Source: Clostridiaceae bacterium M8S5
Lineage (GTDB): Bacteria; Bacillota; Clostridia; Tissierellales; MCWD3
Assembly (NCBI GenBank): GCA_029227815.1
Contig: CP118523.1
Span: 868,001-932,000, forward strand
DNA length: 64,000 nt
Direction: 5' to 3'
Part shown: positions 17,955 to 27,099 of the stretch, piece after piece
Layout of the letters: every line of letters starts with the position of its first letter
Numbering within the stretch: the stretch's first letter is position 1
Notes under the pieces: generated by a model
What the model was told of the DNA's origin: nothing
The model's database searches: none
The model's input: only the letters and a program-made list of their open reading frames with translations
Made by a program: the position numbers and the translations under genes

Positions 17955-18185
17955 GTGAGACATATGCCACTTAATATGGTTGAAGATGGTAAGATGGTTA
18001 AGCTTAAAGCTATATATTCAGGATCAAAATTGAAAAAGAAGCTTTCTGATATGGGATTAACAGATGGCGTTGAGATAAAAGTACTATATAGTAATACAGG
18101 TGGAGCAACAGTTGTGAATATCAGAGGCTCAAAAGTTGTGTTAGGAGCGGGCATAAGCAATAAGATAATGGTAGAATGTATGTAG
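17955..18185 (+). CDS. feoA: FeoA-domain protein, first copy
   Basis: A 76-residue SH3-like FeoA. It starts at the conserved MPLNMVEDGKMVKL, followed by LKKKLSDMGLTDGVEIKVL and the C-terminal GSKVVLGAGISNKIMV. FeoA is a small cytoplasmic partner needed for FeoB activity. Likely start: ATG 17964 (MPLN) or GTG/ATG just upstream at 17955; AAGGAGTGAGACAT favours 17964. First gene of the Fur-controlled operon. Confidence 0.88.
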   Translation: MRHMPLNMVEDGKMVKLKAIYSGSKLKKKLSDMGLTDGVEIKVLYSNTGGATVVNIRGSKVVLGAGISNKIMVECM

Positions 18186-18200
18186 GAAGGGGTATATGTT

Positions 18201-18422
18201 ATGAGAACATTAAAAGATCTAAAACCTGGAGATAAGACTAAGATACTTAAAATCAATGGAGGAGGTATTGTTAAAAGAAGAATGATGGACATGGGAATCA
18301 TAAAAGGAAGCGAAGTATTAGTTGAAAAAGTAGCACCACTAGGAGACCCAGTTGAGATAAAAATTAAAGGATATAGTCTTACATTGAGAAAAGACGATAT
18401 TCAAAAAATTATTGTAGAGTAA
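18201..18422 (+). CDS. feoA: FeoA-domain protein, second copy
   Basis: A 73-residue FeoA with the more typical sequence: LKDLKPGDKTKILKINGGGIVKRRMMDMGIIKGSEV, then APLGDPVEIKIKGYSLTLRKDDIQKI. Tandem FeoA genes of different types are common ahead of feoB in Clostridia. It lies 15 bases after the first feoA stop and 58 before feoB. Confidence 0.92.
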   Translation: MRTLKDLKPGDKTKILKINGGGIVKRRMMDMGIIKGSEVLVEKVAPLGDPVEIKIKGYSLTLRKDDIQKIIVE

Positions 18423-18480
18423 ATTTTTTTGAAAATCTATTGATAATGAGTATTAACATCGAAATAAAGGAGGAATTCTA

Positions 18481-20502
18481 TTGAAAATTGTTTTAACAGG
18501 TAATCCGAATAGTGGTAAAACTACTCTATTCAATGCCTTGACCGGTGCTAGACAGCACATAGGAAACTGGCCAGGAGTTACTGTAGAAAAAAAAGAAGGT
18601 ACATTAAATATTAAAGGTGATAGTATTAAGGTGGTCGATTTACCAGGTATATACAGTATGTCACCTTATTCTATTGAAGAAGTAATAACGAGAAATTATA
18701 TATTAGATGAAAACCCAGACATTATAGTAAATATTGTTGATGCATCTAATATAGAACGTAATCTATATCTTACAATGCAATTACTTGAGCTTGGTAAGCC
18801 AGTTTTAGTAGCATTGAATATGATGGACGTAGCCGAAAAAAGAGGTTATAAAATAGATATAAATAAATTATCTAAGGAATTAGGAACTAAAGTTGTTCCA
18901 ATAGTTGCAACTAAGAAAACAGGTTTAGATCAATTAAAGGAAATTATATATAATCATAATAAAAATGATAAGATTGCAAAATCCGATTTAGTTTATAGCA
19001 GGAACATAGAAGATGAAATCAATGCCATGATAGAAAAGCTTAGAGATAGAAGGGTTGAACTTATAAATAGATATGAAGATAGATGGGTTGCAATAAAAGT
19101 ACTTGAAAACGATGAAGAAATATTAAAGCGTTTACAAGATAAAAAAATGGATGAAGTATCAGCAACTTCAGATGTAGACGAAGAAGACGATTTTGAATCA
19201 TCGATAGCAGAAGAAAGATATAATGTAATAAACAAAATACTATCAAAGTCAGTAAAGAGACCAAAGACTCAGAAATTAACAGCATCAGATAAAATAGATA
19301 AAGTGTTGACAAATAGAATTTTCGGATTACCTATATTCGCAGGACTTATGTTTTTAGTTTTTTATGTTACATTTAATATTGGAAATATATATTTGGATAA
19401 AATAGATGTATTCTTTGGCGAAACACTTAGTGGTGCTGTAGGAACAGCTTTAGAGAACATGAGCGTAGCGGGTTGGCTACAGTCTTTAATAGTTGATGGT
19501 GTTATCGGCGGAGTAGGAGGAGTACTTACGTTTTTACCTAATATAGCCTTACTATTCTTATTTATATCATTATTAGAGGCAAGTGGATATATGGCGAGAG
19601 TTGCATTTATCATGGATAGATTCATGAGAAAGATAGGTTTAAATGGAAAAGCATTCTTACCTATGCTTATGGGATTCGGTTGTAATGTTCCAGCTATAAT
19701 GGGAACTAGAACTCTAGAAAATGAAAAGGATAGATTATCAGCCATTTTAATAAATCCTTTTATGTCATGTGGAGCTAGATTGCCAGTTTATACTTTATTT
19801 GCATCTGTATTCTTTAGAGGATATGAGGCATATGTTATTTTCTCATTGTACGTTTTAGGTATGTTAATTGCTATATTAATGGGACTAATATTTAAGAAAA
19901 CATTATTTAAAGGTGAGAGTATGCCATTTGTAATGGAGTTACCACCTTATAGAATACCAACCATAAAAGACACATTGTTAAACGTATGGGAAAAATGTAA
20001 AGGATATATCATAAAAGCAGGTACAGTTATATTTGCAGCATCTATTGTAATATGGTTTATACTTGGATACAATTTCTCGGGAGCAGCGGAAATTACTGAC
20101 AGTATAGGTGCATCAATAGGTAGATTTGCAGCACCAATATTTAAGCCACTTGGCTTTGGAAACTGGCAAGCGGCATTATCACTGATAACAGGTATATCAG
20201 CAAAAGAAATTGTTATAAGTAATATGGCTATAATCTATGGATTAGGAGAACAAGTAGCTGAGGCGGCAGTAGAAGGCGATGCAGGAGTATTCGCAGTGAC
20301 ATTAAAAGAAACGTTCAGTCAGGTAGCTTCATATGCTTTCATGGTATTTGTACTTCTTTATACACCATGTTTAGCAGTTATAGGAACTATAAAGAAAGAA
20401 ACAAACTCATGGAAATGGACAGCATTTTCTGTAGTATACCAGTTCCTAGTAGCATGGATAGTAGCAATGATTGTATATCAAGTAGGATGCTTAATATTTT
20501 AG
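18481..20502 (+). CDS. feoB: Ferrous iron transporter FeoB
   Basis: A 673-residue protein, TTG start behind AAGGAGG. The N-terminal G-protein domain has G1 GNPNSGKTT (7-15), G2/switch GNWPGVTVEKK, G3 VDLPG, and G4 NMMD. A helical guanine-dissociation domain follows to about 275. The membrane part carries two Gate repeats: LPMLMGFGCNVPAIMGTRTLE with SCGARLPVYTLF, and TGISAKEIVISNMA with FMVFVLLYTPCLAVIGTI. It imports Fe2+ under anaerobic, iron-poor conditions. No FeoC gene follows; instead there is a small Cys-rich membrane protein. Confidence 0.96.
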   Translation: MKIVLTGNPNSGKTTLFNALTGARQHIGNWPGVTVEKKEGTLNIKGDSIKVVDLPGIYSMSPYSIEEVITRNYILDENPDIIVNIVDASNIERNLYLTMQLLELGKPVLVALNMMDVAEKRGYKIDINKLSKELGTKVVPIVATKKTGLDQLKEIIYNHNKNDKIAKSDLVYSRNIEDEINAMIEKLRDRRVELINRYEDRWVAIKVLENDEEILKRLQDKKMDEVSATSDVDEEDDFESSIAEERYNVINKILSKSVKRPKTQKLTASDKIDKVLTNRIFGLPIFAGLMFLVFYVTFNIGNIYLDKIDVFFGETLSGAVGTALENMSVAGWLQSLIVDGVIGGVGGVLTFLPNIALLFLFISLLEASGYMARVAFIMDRFMRKIGLNGKAFLPMLMGFGCNVPAIMGTRTLENEKDRLSAILINPFMSCGARLPVYTLFASVFFRGYEAYVIFSLYVLGMLIAILMGLIFKKTLFKGESMPFVMELPPYRIPTIKDTLLNVWEKCKGYIIKAGTVIFAASIVIWFILGYNFSGAAEITDSIGASIGRFAAPIFKPLGFGNWQAALSLITGISAKEIVISNMAIIYGLGEQVAEAAVEGDAGVFAVTLKETFSQVASYAFMVFVLLYTPCLAVIGTIKKETNSWKWTAFSVVYQFLVAWIVAMIVYQVGCLIF

Positions 20503-20530
20503 TTAATAATTAATAGAAGGAGATGATATT

Positions 20531-20677
20531 ATGGCTACAATTATTATAGGTACTGTAGTAATAGGATTAGCAGCATTTATAATATATAGAAAGACAAAAC
20601 AATTAGCTAATGGTGAAAACACTTGCTCAGATTGTAGTAGTTGTGGGCATAGTTGTAGTAGTAGAAAAAATAATTGA
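20531..20677 (+). CDS. FeoB-associated Cys-rich membrane protein
   Basis: A 48-residue protein starting at ATG behind GAAGGAGATG, 28 bases after feoB. One N-terminal membrane segment (TIIIGTVVIGLAAFIIY) is followed by a cytoplasmic tail rich in cysteine: C-S-D-C-S-S-C-G-H-S-C. This matches the FeoB-associated Cys-rich family. The cysteines may hand over or sense iron. It is the last gene of the feo operon. Confidence 0.88.
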   Translation: MATIIIGTVVIGLAAFIIYRKTKQLANGENTCSDCSSCGHSCSSRKNN

Positions 20678-20688
20678 GGAATATCAAA

Positions 20689-20717
20689 AACACCCATAAA
20701 ATTTATGGGTGTTTTTT
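20689..20717 (+). terminator. Terminator of the feo operon
   Basis: Stem AACACCCATAAA / TTTATGGGTGTT with a one-base loop, then a T run. Confidence 0.85.
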
Positions 20718-20832
20718 AGTATTATAATATTATAAGGGAATAGTACTAAGATACTCATAGTCATCTAACTGCTACTTTTTATATAAAAGACAAAAATATA
20801 GTCAAGTCTACAAATAACAAATATTCAGAGGT

Positions 20833-20949
20833 TCATTTCCTGCTAACATATTTAAATATTCTGTAAATAAATAAACATAGAAAACCTAATATAAATATAT
20901 TCACAATTAAAGCAATAAAGCCTATAAATGGCCATACATATTCTTCCAC
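20833..20949 (-). CDS. 38-residue small membrane protein
   Basis: GTG start preceded by AAAGGGAGG at eight bases. The product begins MEEYVWPFIGFIALIVNIF, continues as one or two hydrophobic stretches to residue about 30, and ends in a basic tail (RIFKYVSRK). The acidic N-terminus and basic end fit a single-span small membrane protein. It stands alone between the feo terminator and the symporter gene terminator. No family recognised, but the ribosome binding site is strong. Confidence 0.55.
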   Translation of the reverse strand: MEEYVWPFIGFIALIVNIFILGFLCLFIYRIFKYVSRK

Positions 20950-21076
20950 GGCGTAGTCCTCCCTTTAGGTACTATAATATTTATTTTCTATATAATATAA
21001 ATATATCCTTCACTTAAAATACAAGTATACTTAAGATATTGACTTCTTTTATTTTTTTATGGTATGCTTTGTCAAC

Positions 21077-21112
21077 AAGAAGAGATTTCTCTTAAATGAG
21101 AAATCCCTTCTT
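21077..21112 (-). terminator. Terminator of the symporter gene
   Basis: Stem AAGAAGAGATTTCTC / GAGAAATCCCTTCTT with one mismatch. It lies about 70 bases past the minus-strand symporter stop; the following T run is weak. Confidence 0.6.
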
Positions 21113-21181
21113 ATATTAGTATTGTGAATCTCTTGTTATTAACTAATCTCTGACTATAGATAGTTTGTTATATGATTAAAA

Positions 21182-22615
21182 CTACAATAGTTCTTCAAAT
21201 CCATCTGAGGAATGAGAACTTCCTTCATCCATAGCTGATAATGCATCTTGTAATGCTTTATAACGTTTTTTATTCATTTTAAATCCAGTCATGAGGAGAG
21301 CACTTAATACAAAGAATACAGGTGCAATTATAAACATCGATAACTTAACGCCATAAACTGTTTCAGCACTTTGAGTAGTAAGCGTTGCGTCGTATTTAAA
21401 GAAGTGTAGCAATATACCTGCTAATGATGTTCCGATAGCAAATCCAGCTTTTTGACATAAAAGGATTAAGGATATTACTGTACCTTCACGACGTTTTTTA
21501 TTAGCATATGCATCTATATCACAGCAATCATACATAATTGAATAGCCTATTGACCAAAATACATTATGGCCTATACCCTGTAATACTCCAAATGTAACCA
21601 TCCAACCAAAATTAGGAATATCTAAGATAATAAACATAGCCTGCATAATTGCTGATACTATCACTAAAATTATATAAGTAATACGTCTTCCGATTTTGTT
21701 TGATAAATAGTTAATTAATGCAACGCTGGAAAGTCCTATTACCGCAACTAGCACGAAATAATTACCTACTTGTGCTCCATTTAATCCAAGTATATTTTTC
21801 ATCAAGAATACTACCAATCCTTGGCTGGTTGTAAATCCAATAGAATATATAAAAATAGAAGCTGCTACAATTTTAATACTTTTACCTTTTAATATTTTAA
21901 ACATTGTACTGAAAATATTTTTTGATGATTTGTTGTTTTTAGTAGTGGGTTGCACAATTTTATATTTCCTTACAGAGAACAAGCTAATTGCAGCTGATAT
22001 AAATATTATACTTCCGAAGATTAAAGAGAGTTTGCCCCAAGCCGCTTTTGGAGATCCACCTGTTGCTAGAACTGATTCTACTATTCTCATTGAAAACATA
22101 CCAACTACACATAATGCTACATTAATTGCAATTTGAGAGATTATCTTGATGGAGTTTCTCTCATTATAGTTATTAGTTAGTTCTACACCAAGTGCATCAT
22201 ATGGAACAGAAAATAAAGTATAGCTAGTCCAAAATGCTACTGCCATTATTACATAATATACGTTTTTGACGCCTTGGCTTGCATCTATAATTCTATAAAG
22301 CAGTACAAAAGTTATTGTAAATGGGATAAGTGCTCTAAGCATAAAAGCTTGACGAGAAAGATTTCTTTTGCTTTTTAAAGAATCAGACATATGGCCTATT
22401 ATTGGATCTGTAATAGCATCCCATAATACAGCTGCTGATGAAATAACACCTGCAAAAGCAGGATTAAGTCCTACAAAGTCTACAGCAAAGACTAAAAAAA
22501 ATAAATTGTAAACATAGGCTGAGATGGAAGTGCTGAAAGCTCCAAAGTTATAGCCAATCTTTAGTGGAATTGATAGTTTGCCTGAGCGTTCATCTGAACT
22601 AATTAAATTTGACAT
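21182..22615 (-). CDS. GPH-family (MelB-like) cation symporter
   Basis: A 477-residue MFS transporter of the glycoside-pentoside-hexuronide:cation type with about twelve membrane segments. Landmarks are VDFVGLNPAFAGVI, DAITDPIIGHMSDSLKSKRNLSRQAFMLR and the second-half repeat with SNKIGRRITYI. The start is ATG 22615 behind AGGAGG; an earlier in-frame start at 22639 contains that site. It is divergent from the catabolic operon beginning at 23637 and is likely its uptake system. GPH members usually take sugars or glucuronides, so the substrate here is open. Confidence 0.82.
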   Translation of the reverse strand: MSNLISSDERSGKLSIPLKIGYNFGAFSTSISAYVYNLFFLVFAVDFVGLNPAFAGVISSAAVLWDAITDPIIGHMSDSLKSKRNLSRQAFMLRALIPFTITFVLLYRIIDASQGVKNVYYVIMAVAFWTSYTLFSVPYDALGVELTNNYNERNSIKIISQIAINVALCVVGMFSMRIVESVLATGGSPKAAWGKLSLIFGSIIFISAAISLFSVRKYKIVQPTTKNNKSSKNIFSTMFKILKGKSIKIVAASIFIYSIGFTTSQGLVVFLMKNILGLNGAQVGNYFVLVAVIGLSSVALINYLSNKIGRRITYIILVIVSAIMQAMFIILDIPNFGWMVTFGVLQGIGHNVFWSIGYSIMYDCCDIDAYANKKRREGTVISLILLCQKAGFAIGTSLAGILLHFFKYDATLTTQSAETVYGVKLSMFIIAPVFFVLSALLMTGFKMNKKRYKALQDALSAMDEGSSHSSDGFEELL

Positions 22616-22826
22616 GTGATAGCCTCCTAATAAAATCATCTTATAAATCTTTAATTAATACATTAAACAGTGAAGTTTTTACAATTGCTATTTCAATTAT
22701 TTACCTCCTTTCGACTTATACTTGTACAAAGCAAGTTGTCAAAAATTTCTTTTATCACCTTAGATGGAGAAAAAGGCTAGTAATATTTTAATCTTAAAGT
22801 TTTTCGTATAAATAGATTGAAAACGA

Positions 22827-22971
22827 TTTCATGAAACTTATAAAAAATAAATCTGTGGAATAGAAGCTAAAGTTTAAAGCTATGTTTCTATAAATTTTAA
22901 ATTGATTATTGACCTTGTTAAATTAATAATAGTTTAGTGCCATAATTTCAAAAAAAGTTTCATAATGAAAC
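22827..22971. promoter_or_regulatory. Inverted repeats in the divergent control region
   Basis: TTTCATGAAA (22827-22836) and GTTTCATAATGAAAC (22957-22971) share the half-site TTTCA. They lie between the divergent symporter and catabolic operons and could be operators for a common regulator, possibly the MarR protein at 32.8 kb. Confidence 0.35.
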
Positions 22972-23005
22972 AAAAATTATTATATATTTATAATAAACTA
23001 TTTCA

Positions 23006-23520
23006 AAATAAATGTCAATTAAACATTATACAGTTGATTTTGCTATAAAACTTATAAATGCCCAGCTTAGCACCTCTAATATAGATGAATTATCACAAAT
23101 ATTAAATTGTAATATAATGACGAAAAAAATATACCTATGAAACAATATGAGAATAATCAGATGGTTTATTACATATAATTAATTTAATAAAAAATATCGA
23201 TTATATTTCTGCATTCTATATCAAAGTAATAAAACAAACAAAAGAATAGATTTAATTCGAATTTCTACCAGAAGACTATTATTTTGCAATCTTGCTATTT
23301 GTAATATAGGGATCATACAAGATCATACAAATTTAGATATTGATATTTTTAATTCTATTTATTTTGTTTTTGAACAAAAATAGAATGTTATAAAGATAAA
23401 GTTGAGATGGAATTGATATAGGACATGCTAATTTAACTGATGTTTACTTAATTATCGCATTAAAAATTATATTTCATTCATCAAGTTATATATTTATATT
23501 ATTTTTGATAAAACTATCAA
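23006..23520 (+). pseudogene. Eroded gene remnant, possibly a regulator
   Basis: Within the 1-kb gap between the symporter and the catabolic operon, protein-like blocks survive in changing frames: DFAIKLINAQLSTSNIDEL, EFLPEDYYFAILLFVI and IDIGHANLTDVYLIIALKI, separated by stops. The order could fit a decayed ligand-responsive regulator, for example of PucR/CdaR type, but this is a guess. No intact gene is present here. Confidence 0.35.
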
Positions 23521-23555
23521 TATAGTTTCTTAGGTAAAATGTAATTAAATATTGC

Positions 23556-23584
23556 TTGACACTTAATTAATAGTAATTTAATAT
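23556..23584 (+). promoter_or_regulatory. Promoter of the catabolic operon
   Basis: TTGACA (23556-23561), 17 bases, TAATAT (23579-23584), about 50 bases ahead of the first gene. Confidence 0.65.
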
Positions 23585-23636
23585 TATAAATAAGAACAAA
23601 TTATTAACCAGTGAAACAAAAAAGTTAGGAGGATTA

Positions 23637-24818
23637 ATGAAAGTGAAAGAATCGGTTAAATATTATAAAAGTATTGTTGAAGATAGTAAGAACACATGGA
23701 AAAGACCTATGGAAGTGATTAGTAAACAAGATGCACATGTTGATACACTGCATCACAAGGGATTATTAAATATGTGTGCTAACAATTATCTTGGTTTGGC
23801 TGGAAGTGCTGCTATGGCTGATGCTGCTAAGAAAGGAATTGATAGATGGGGATTTGGACTGTCAGCAGGAAGAAGTCTTTGTGGCACTCAAAGTGTTCAT
23901 AGAGAACTAGAGCGTCGTTTAAGTAATTTTCTCCATATGGAGGATACATTATTATATACATCTTGCTTTGATGCAAATGGTGGTATTTTTGCTGCTTTGT
24001 TAGATTCACAAGATGCAGTAATTAGTGATGAACTTAATCATGCAAGTATTATTGATGGAATTCGTCTCTGTAAAGCACAGCGCTATATCTATAAAAATAA
24101 TAATATGTCTGATCTTCGTAAAAGGTTGGAAGAAGCAAAAGATGCACTTGTTAAGTTAATAGTCACAGATGGAGTATTTTCAATGGAAGGTACAATTGCA
24201 AGTTTAGTTGAAATATGTGATTTGGCTGAGGAATATGGAGCATTAGTCATGGTTGATGATAGTCATGCTACTGGTTTTGTTGGTGCTCACGGCAGAGGTA
24301 CTCATGAGCATTGTGGAGTAGAAGGAAGAGTTGATATAATATCCGGAACTCTTGGAAAAGCTCTTGGAGGTGCTTCAGGTGGATTTATAAGTGCTAGCAA
24401 ATATATTGTAACAGTACTTAGACAGCGTTCTAGACCGTATGTCTTTTCTAATTCTCTCATGCCTTGTATTTGTCAAGCAAATGTTAAGGTTATTGATATT
24501 TTAGAAGAGTCAACAGGTCTTAGAGACAAACTTATGGATAATACTCAGTATTATAGAGAAGAGATAAAAAAACTTGGGTTTGAAGTTCCAGATGGGGCAC
24601 ATCCTATAGTACCTATTATTTTAGGGGATGAATCAGTAGCAGCTGAGTTTAGTCAACGCATGATTGATAAAGGGGTGTTTGTTATGAGTATATCCTATCC
24701 AGTAGTAGCAAAAGGAAGAGCGAGACTTCGAACTCAAATTTCAGCTGCACACAGTAAAGAAGATTTAGACTTTGTTATTTCTTGCTTTGCTAAAGTAAAA
24801 GAAGAAATGGGATTGTAG
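23637..24818 (+). CDS. Kbl-like PLP-dependent acyl-CoA:amino acid C-acyltransferase
   Basis: A 393-residue alpha-oxoamine synthase family enzyme, closest in character to glycine C-acetyltransferase (2-amino-3-ketobutyrate CoA ligase). Landmarks are NNYLGLAG, GFGLSAGRSLCGTQSVHRELE, VDDSHATGFVGAHGRG and the PLP-lysine motif SGTLGKALGGASGGF. In the catabolic direction such an enzyme splits a 2-amino-3-oxo acid with CoA into glycine and an acyl-CoA. The AGGAGG site lies four bases before ATG 23637 and ten before GTG 23643, so the start is ambiguous by two codons. First gene of a nine-gene operon; the acyl-CoA could be handled by the Ptb-Buk pair downstream. Confidence 0.85.
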   Translation: MKVKESVKYYKSIVEDSKNTWKRPMEVISKQDAHVDTLHHKGLLNMCANNYLGLAGSAAMADAAKKGIDRWGFGLSAGRSLCGTQSVHRELERRLSNFLHMEDTLLYTSCFDANGGIFAALLDSQDAVISDELNHASIIDGIRLCKAQRYIYKNNNMSDLRKRLEEAKDALVKLIVTDGVFSMEGTIASLVEICDLAEEYGALVMVDDSHATGFVGAHGRGTHEHCGVEGRVDIISGTLGKALGGASGGFISASKYIVTVLRQRSRPYVFSNSLMPCICQANVKVIDILEESTGLRDKLMDNTQYYREEIKKLGFEVPDGAHPIVPIILGDESVAAEFSQRMIDKGVFVMSISYPVVAKGRARLRTQISAAHSKEDLDFVISCFAKVKEEMGL

Positions 24819-24827
24819 GTGATTGAT

Positions 24828-25790
24828 ATGGGATTTATAGATTTGCATTGTGATACTCTAATGAGATGCTATGAAGAAAACATTTCGTTTTGGGAAAATA
24901 AGTACCATATAGATTTAAAAAAATTAAAGACAGGGTCGGCTATTGCTCAATGTATGGCTATATTTTTGGAAGATAAAATAGCTGGTGAAGATATAAAGCC
25001 ACCTAGGCAATATTTTGATAACTGTTATAAAATCTACAGAGAAATACTAGATAAATATTCAAATTATATTAGTGAAGCTAGATGTGTTGGTGATTTGATT
25101 ACAAACAAAGAAAATGATAGGATTTCACTTATCTTAACTATAGAAAATGCTACGTTATTAAATAATGAAATTTGCTATCTTGATAAGCTATATGAATTAG
25201 GAGTGCGTATGATGACTTTAGTTTGGAATTATGAAAATTGCATCGGATTTCCTCAGAGTAATCATGTGGAAAAAATGAAACGAGGGTTAAAGCCTTTTGG
25301 AATTGAAGTTGTAGAACGCATGAATAAATTAGGAATGATAGTGGATGTTTCGCATTTGTCAGAGGGTGGTTTTTATGATGTGGCAAAGTATAGTGAAAAA
25401 CCATTTGTCGCATCTCACTCTTGTAGTAGAGCGTTATGTGATTCAGCAAGAAACCTCACTGATGATCAGTTAATGGTAATTGGTGAGAGTGGTGGCGTTT
25501 GTGGGATAGCTTTTGTTCCAGCATTTTTAAAGAAGGATTCTGTTAAAACAAATATAGACGATATAGTTAAACATGCTCACCATATTAAGGATAAAGCAGG
25601 TATTGATGCAGTTGCTATTGGTTCTGATTTTGATGGTATGCCAGACCGTTTTATGGACGGACTTGAGTTTAAAGATTATAGTGGTATGCCTAAGATTGCC
25701 GAGGCTCTGTCCAAATCATTTACTGCTGATGAAGTAGATAAAATATGCTATAAAAATGCATATAGGATTTTCAAGAATGTTATAGGATAA
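24828..25790 (+). CDS. Peptidase M19 (membrane dipeptidase family)
   Basis: A 320-residue binuclear zinc hydrolase. The N-terminal DLHCDTLM carries the H-x-D metal pair. LTIENAT supplies the bridging Glu, DVSHLSE and FVASHSCSRALCDSARNLTD supply further His ligands, and AIGSDFDGMP lies near the end. M19 enzymes hydrolyse dipeptides, including those with D- or dehydro-residues. ATG 24828 behind AGGTGA is preferred over GTG 24819, which touches the previous stop. Its place in this operon suggests it cleaves an amide in the pathway rather than scavenging peptides. Confidence 0.85.
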   Translation: MGFIDLHCDTLMRCYEENISFWENKYHIDLKKLKTGSAIAQCMAIFLEDKIAGEDIKPPRQYFDNCYKIYREILDKYSNYISEARCVGDLITNKENDRISLILTIENATLLNNEICYLDKLYELGVRMMTLVWNYENCIGFPQSNHVEKMKRGLKPFGIEVVERMNKLGMIVDVSHLSEGGFYDVAKYSEKPFVASHSCSRALCDSARNLTDDQLMVIGESGGVCGIAFVPAFLKKDSVKTNIDDIVKHAHHIKDKAGIDAVAIGSDFDGMPDRFMDGLEFKDYSGMPKIAEALSKSFTADEVDKICYKNAYRIFKNVIG

Positions 25791-25813
25791 TAAATAATTA
25801 GTAGGAGGAAGAA

Positions 25814-27064
25814 ATGAGTACACAAAGTCTTAATAATAGATTAAAAGCGTATCTTGATAAGGATATGGTTTTTCAAAGAGAACCCTATGACTGGGATAAT
25901 AGAAAGAAATGGCTAGAGTTACCATTCCCTGTAGAGGAGTATCATACACGTGTTGAAAGAGTAAGAAAGCAAATGGATGAAGAAGGTCTTGATTGCCTTT
26001 TGGTATACGGAGGAGATGGAGATTTAGCTGCAAATATTCGTTGGATATCTAATTACTGTAATGTTGGATGTGATGCCATTGTTGTTATACCTCGTGAGGG
26101 AGATTTGATGGTTACAACAAACTCTGTTTACCATTCAGCACCTATGCATTCCTTTGCACATACTGCATGGATTCGTGATTTTAGACCTGCCCATTTACCT
26201 AGTACAGTTAAAGAACCAAAGAGTATAATGCTACATGTAATGGACTTTATTAAAGAAAGAGGTCTTGAAAAAGTGCGTTTAGGAGTAGAAGGTGCTCACA
26301 TAATGCCAGGGCATATGATGGATGAGATTACATCTAATTTTACTGATATAGAAGTAGTGCGTACAGGTATATGCAGAGAGACTAGGGCTATAAAAAGTCC
26401 ACTTGAGATTAAAATAATGGAAAAAGCTTGCGAAGTGACGTCAGCAGGTTTAAAGGCAGCTATAGAACACGCTAATATAGGGGTTAGCGAAATGGAAATA
26501 GCATCTGTTATACATTGTGTATTAGGAGCTGATTCAGATTACTTAACTCATTGTATGGTAGTTGGTGGACCAAGAGCAGGGCTTAAACATGTATACCCAT
26601 CTCATCGTAAGTTTGAAGATGGTGATATGGTTTATATTGATATTGGTGTTAATCGTCAAGGATATTGTACAGATGCGTCTAGAACTTTTTGTGTTGGTAA
26701 AGTAGGAGATATGCAAAGACGTTTGCTTGACTGTGGTTTAAATATGTATGAAAGCGTAGTTGCTGCAGCTAAGCCAGGTGTTATGATTAAAGATTTACAA
26801 CGTATTGCTATTGAAGTAGCTGATAAAGCAGGCTTGTTAGAATATCACTGGCCAACAGGTTTTGGACATGGAATAGGAACATCATTAGTAGAAGCTCCAA
26901 GTCTTCATTGGCAAAGTGAAACAATACTTAAGTCTGGACATGTGTTTGCATTAGAACCTATGGTTACGATATCAGGACTAGGATGCGGAGTTATTGAAGA
27001 TGTCATCTTAATTACAGATGATGGCGCACGTGCACTTACAAATACTAAAAGAAAGCTATGGTAA
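25814..27064 (+). CDS. M24-family metallohydrolase (creatinase/Xaa-Pro type)
   Basis: A 416-residue pita-bread enzyme with a creatinase-like N-terminal domain (about 40-185) and an M24 domain from about 195. The five metal ligands are in place: D276 (YIDIGV), D287 (DASRTF), H352 (GFGHGIG), E381 (LEPMV) and E395 (VIEDV). All five being present favours a metal-dependent aminopeptidase P-like activity, because true creatinases lack the metal set. AGGAGG precedes ATG. Third gene of the operon. Confidence 0.85.
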   Translation: MSTQSLNNRLKAYLDKDMVFQREPYDWDNRKKWLELPFPVEEYHTRVERVRKQMDEEGLDCLLVYGGDGDLAANIRWISNYCNVGCDAIVVIPREGDLMVTTNSVYHSAPMHSFAHTAWIRDFRPAHLPSTVKEPKSIMLHVMDFIKERGLEKVRLGVEGAHIMPGHMMDEITSNFTDIEVVRTGICRETRAIKSPLEIKIMEKACEVTSAGLKAAIEHANIGVSEMEIASVIHCVLGADSDYLTHCMVVGGPRAGLKHVYPSHRKFEDGDMVYIDIGVNRQGYCTDASRTFCVGKVGDMQRRLLDCGLNMYESVVAAAKPGVMIKDLQRIAIEVADKAGLLEYHWPTGFGHGIGTSLVEAPSLHWQSETILKSGHVFALEPMVTISGLGCGVIEDVILITDDGARALTNTKRKLW

Positions 27065-27099
27065 AATTATAAATTCAATAAATTAAGAGGAGGTCGGTT

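Noticed and set aside
22609-22791. A 60-codon plus-strand frame opposite the symporter start
   Set aside because: It runs antisense through the symporter ribosome binding site and has no family or ribosome binding site of its own.
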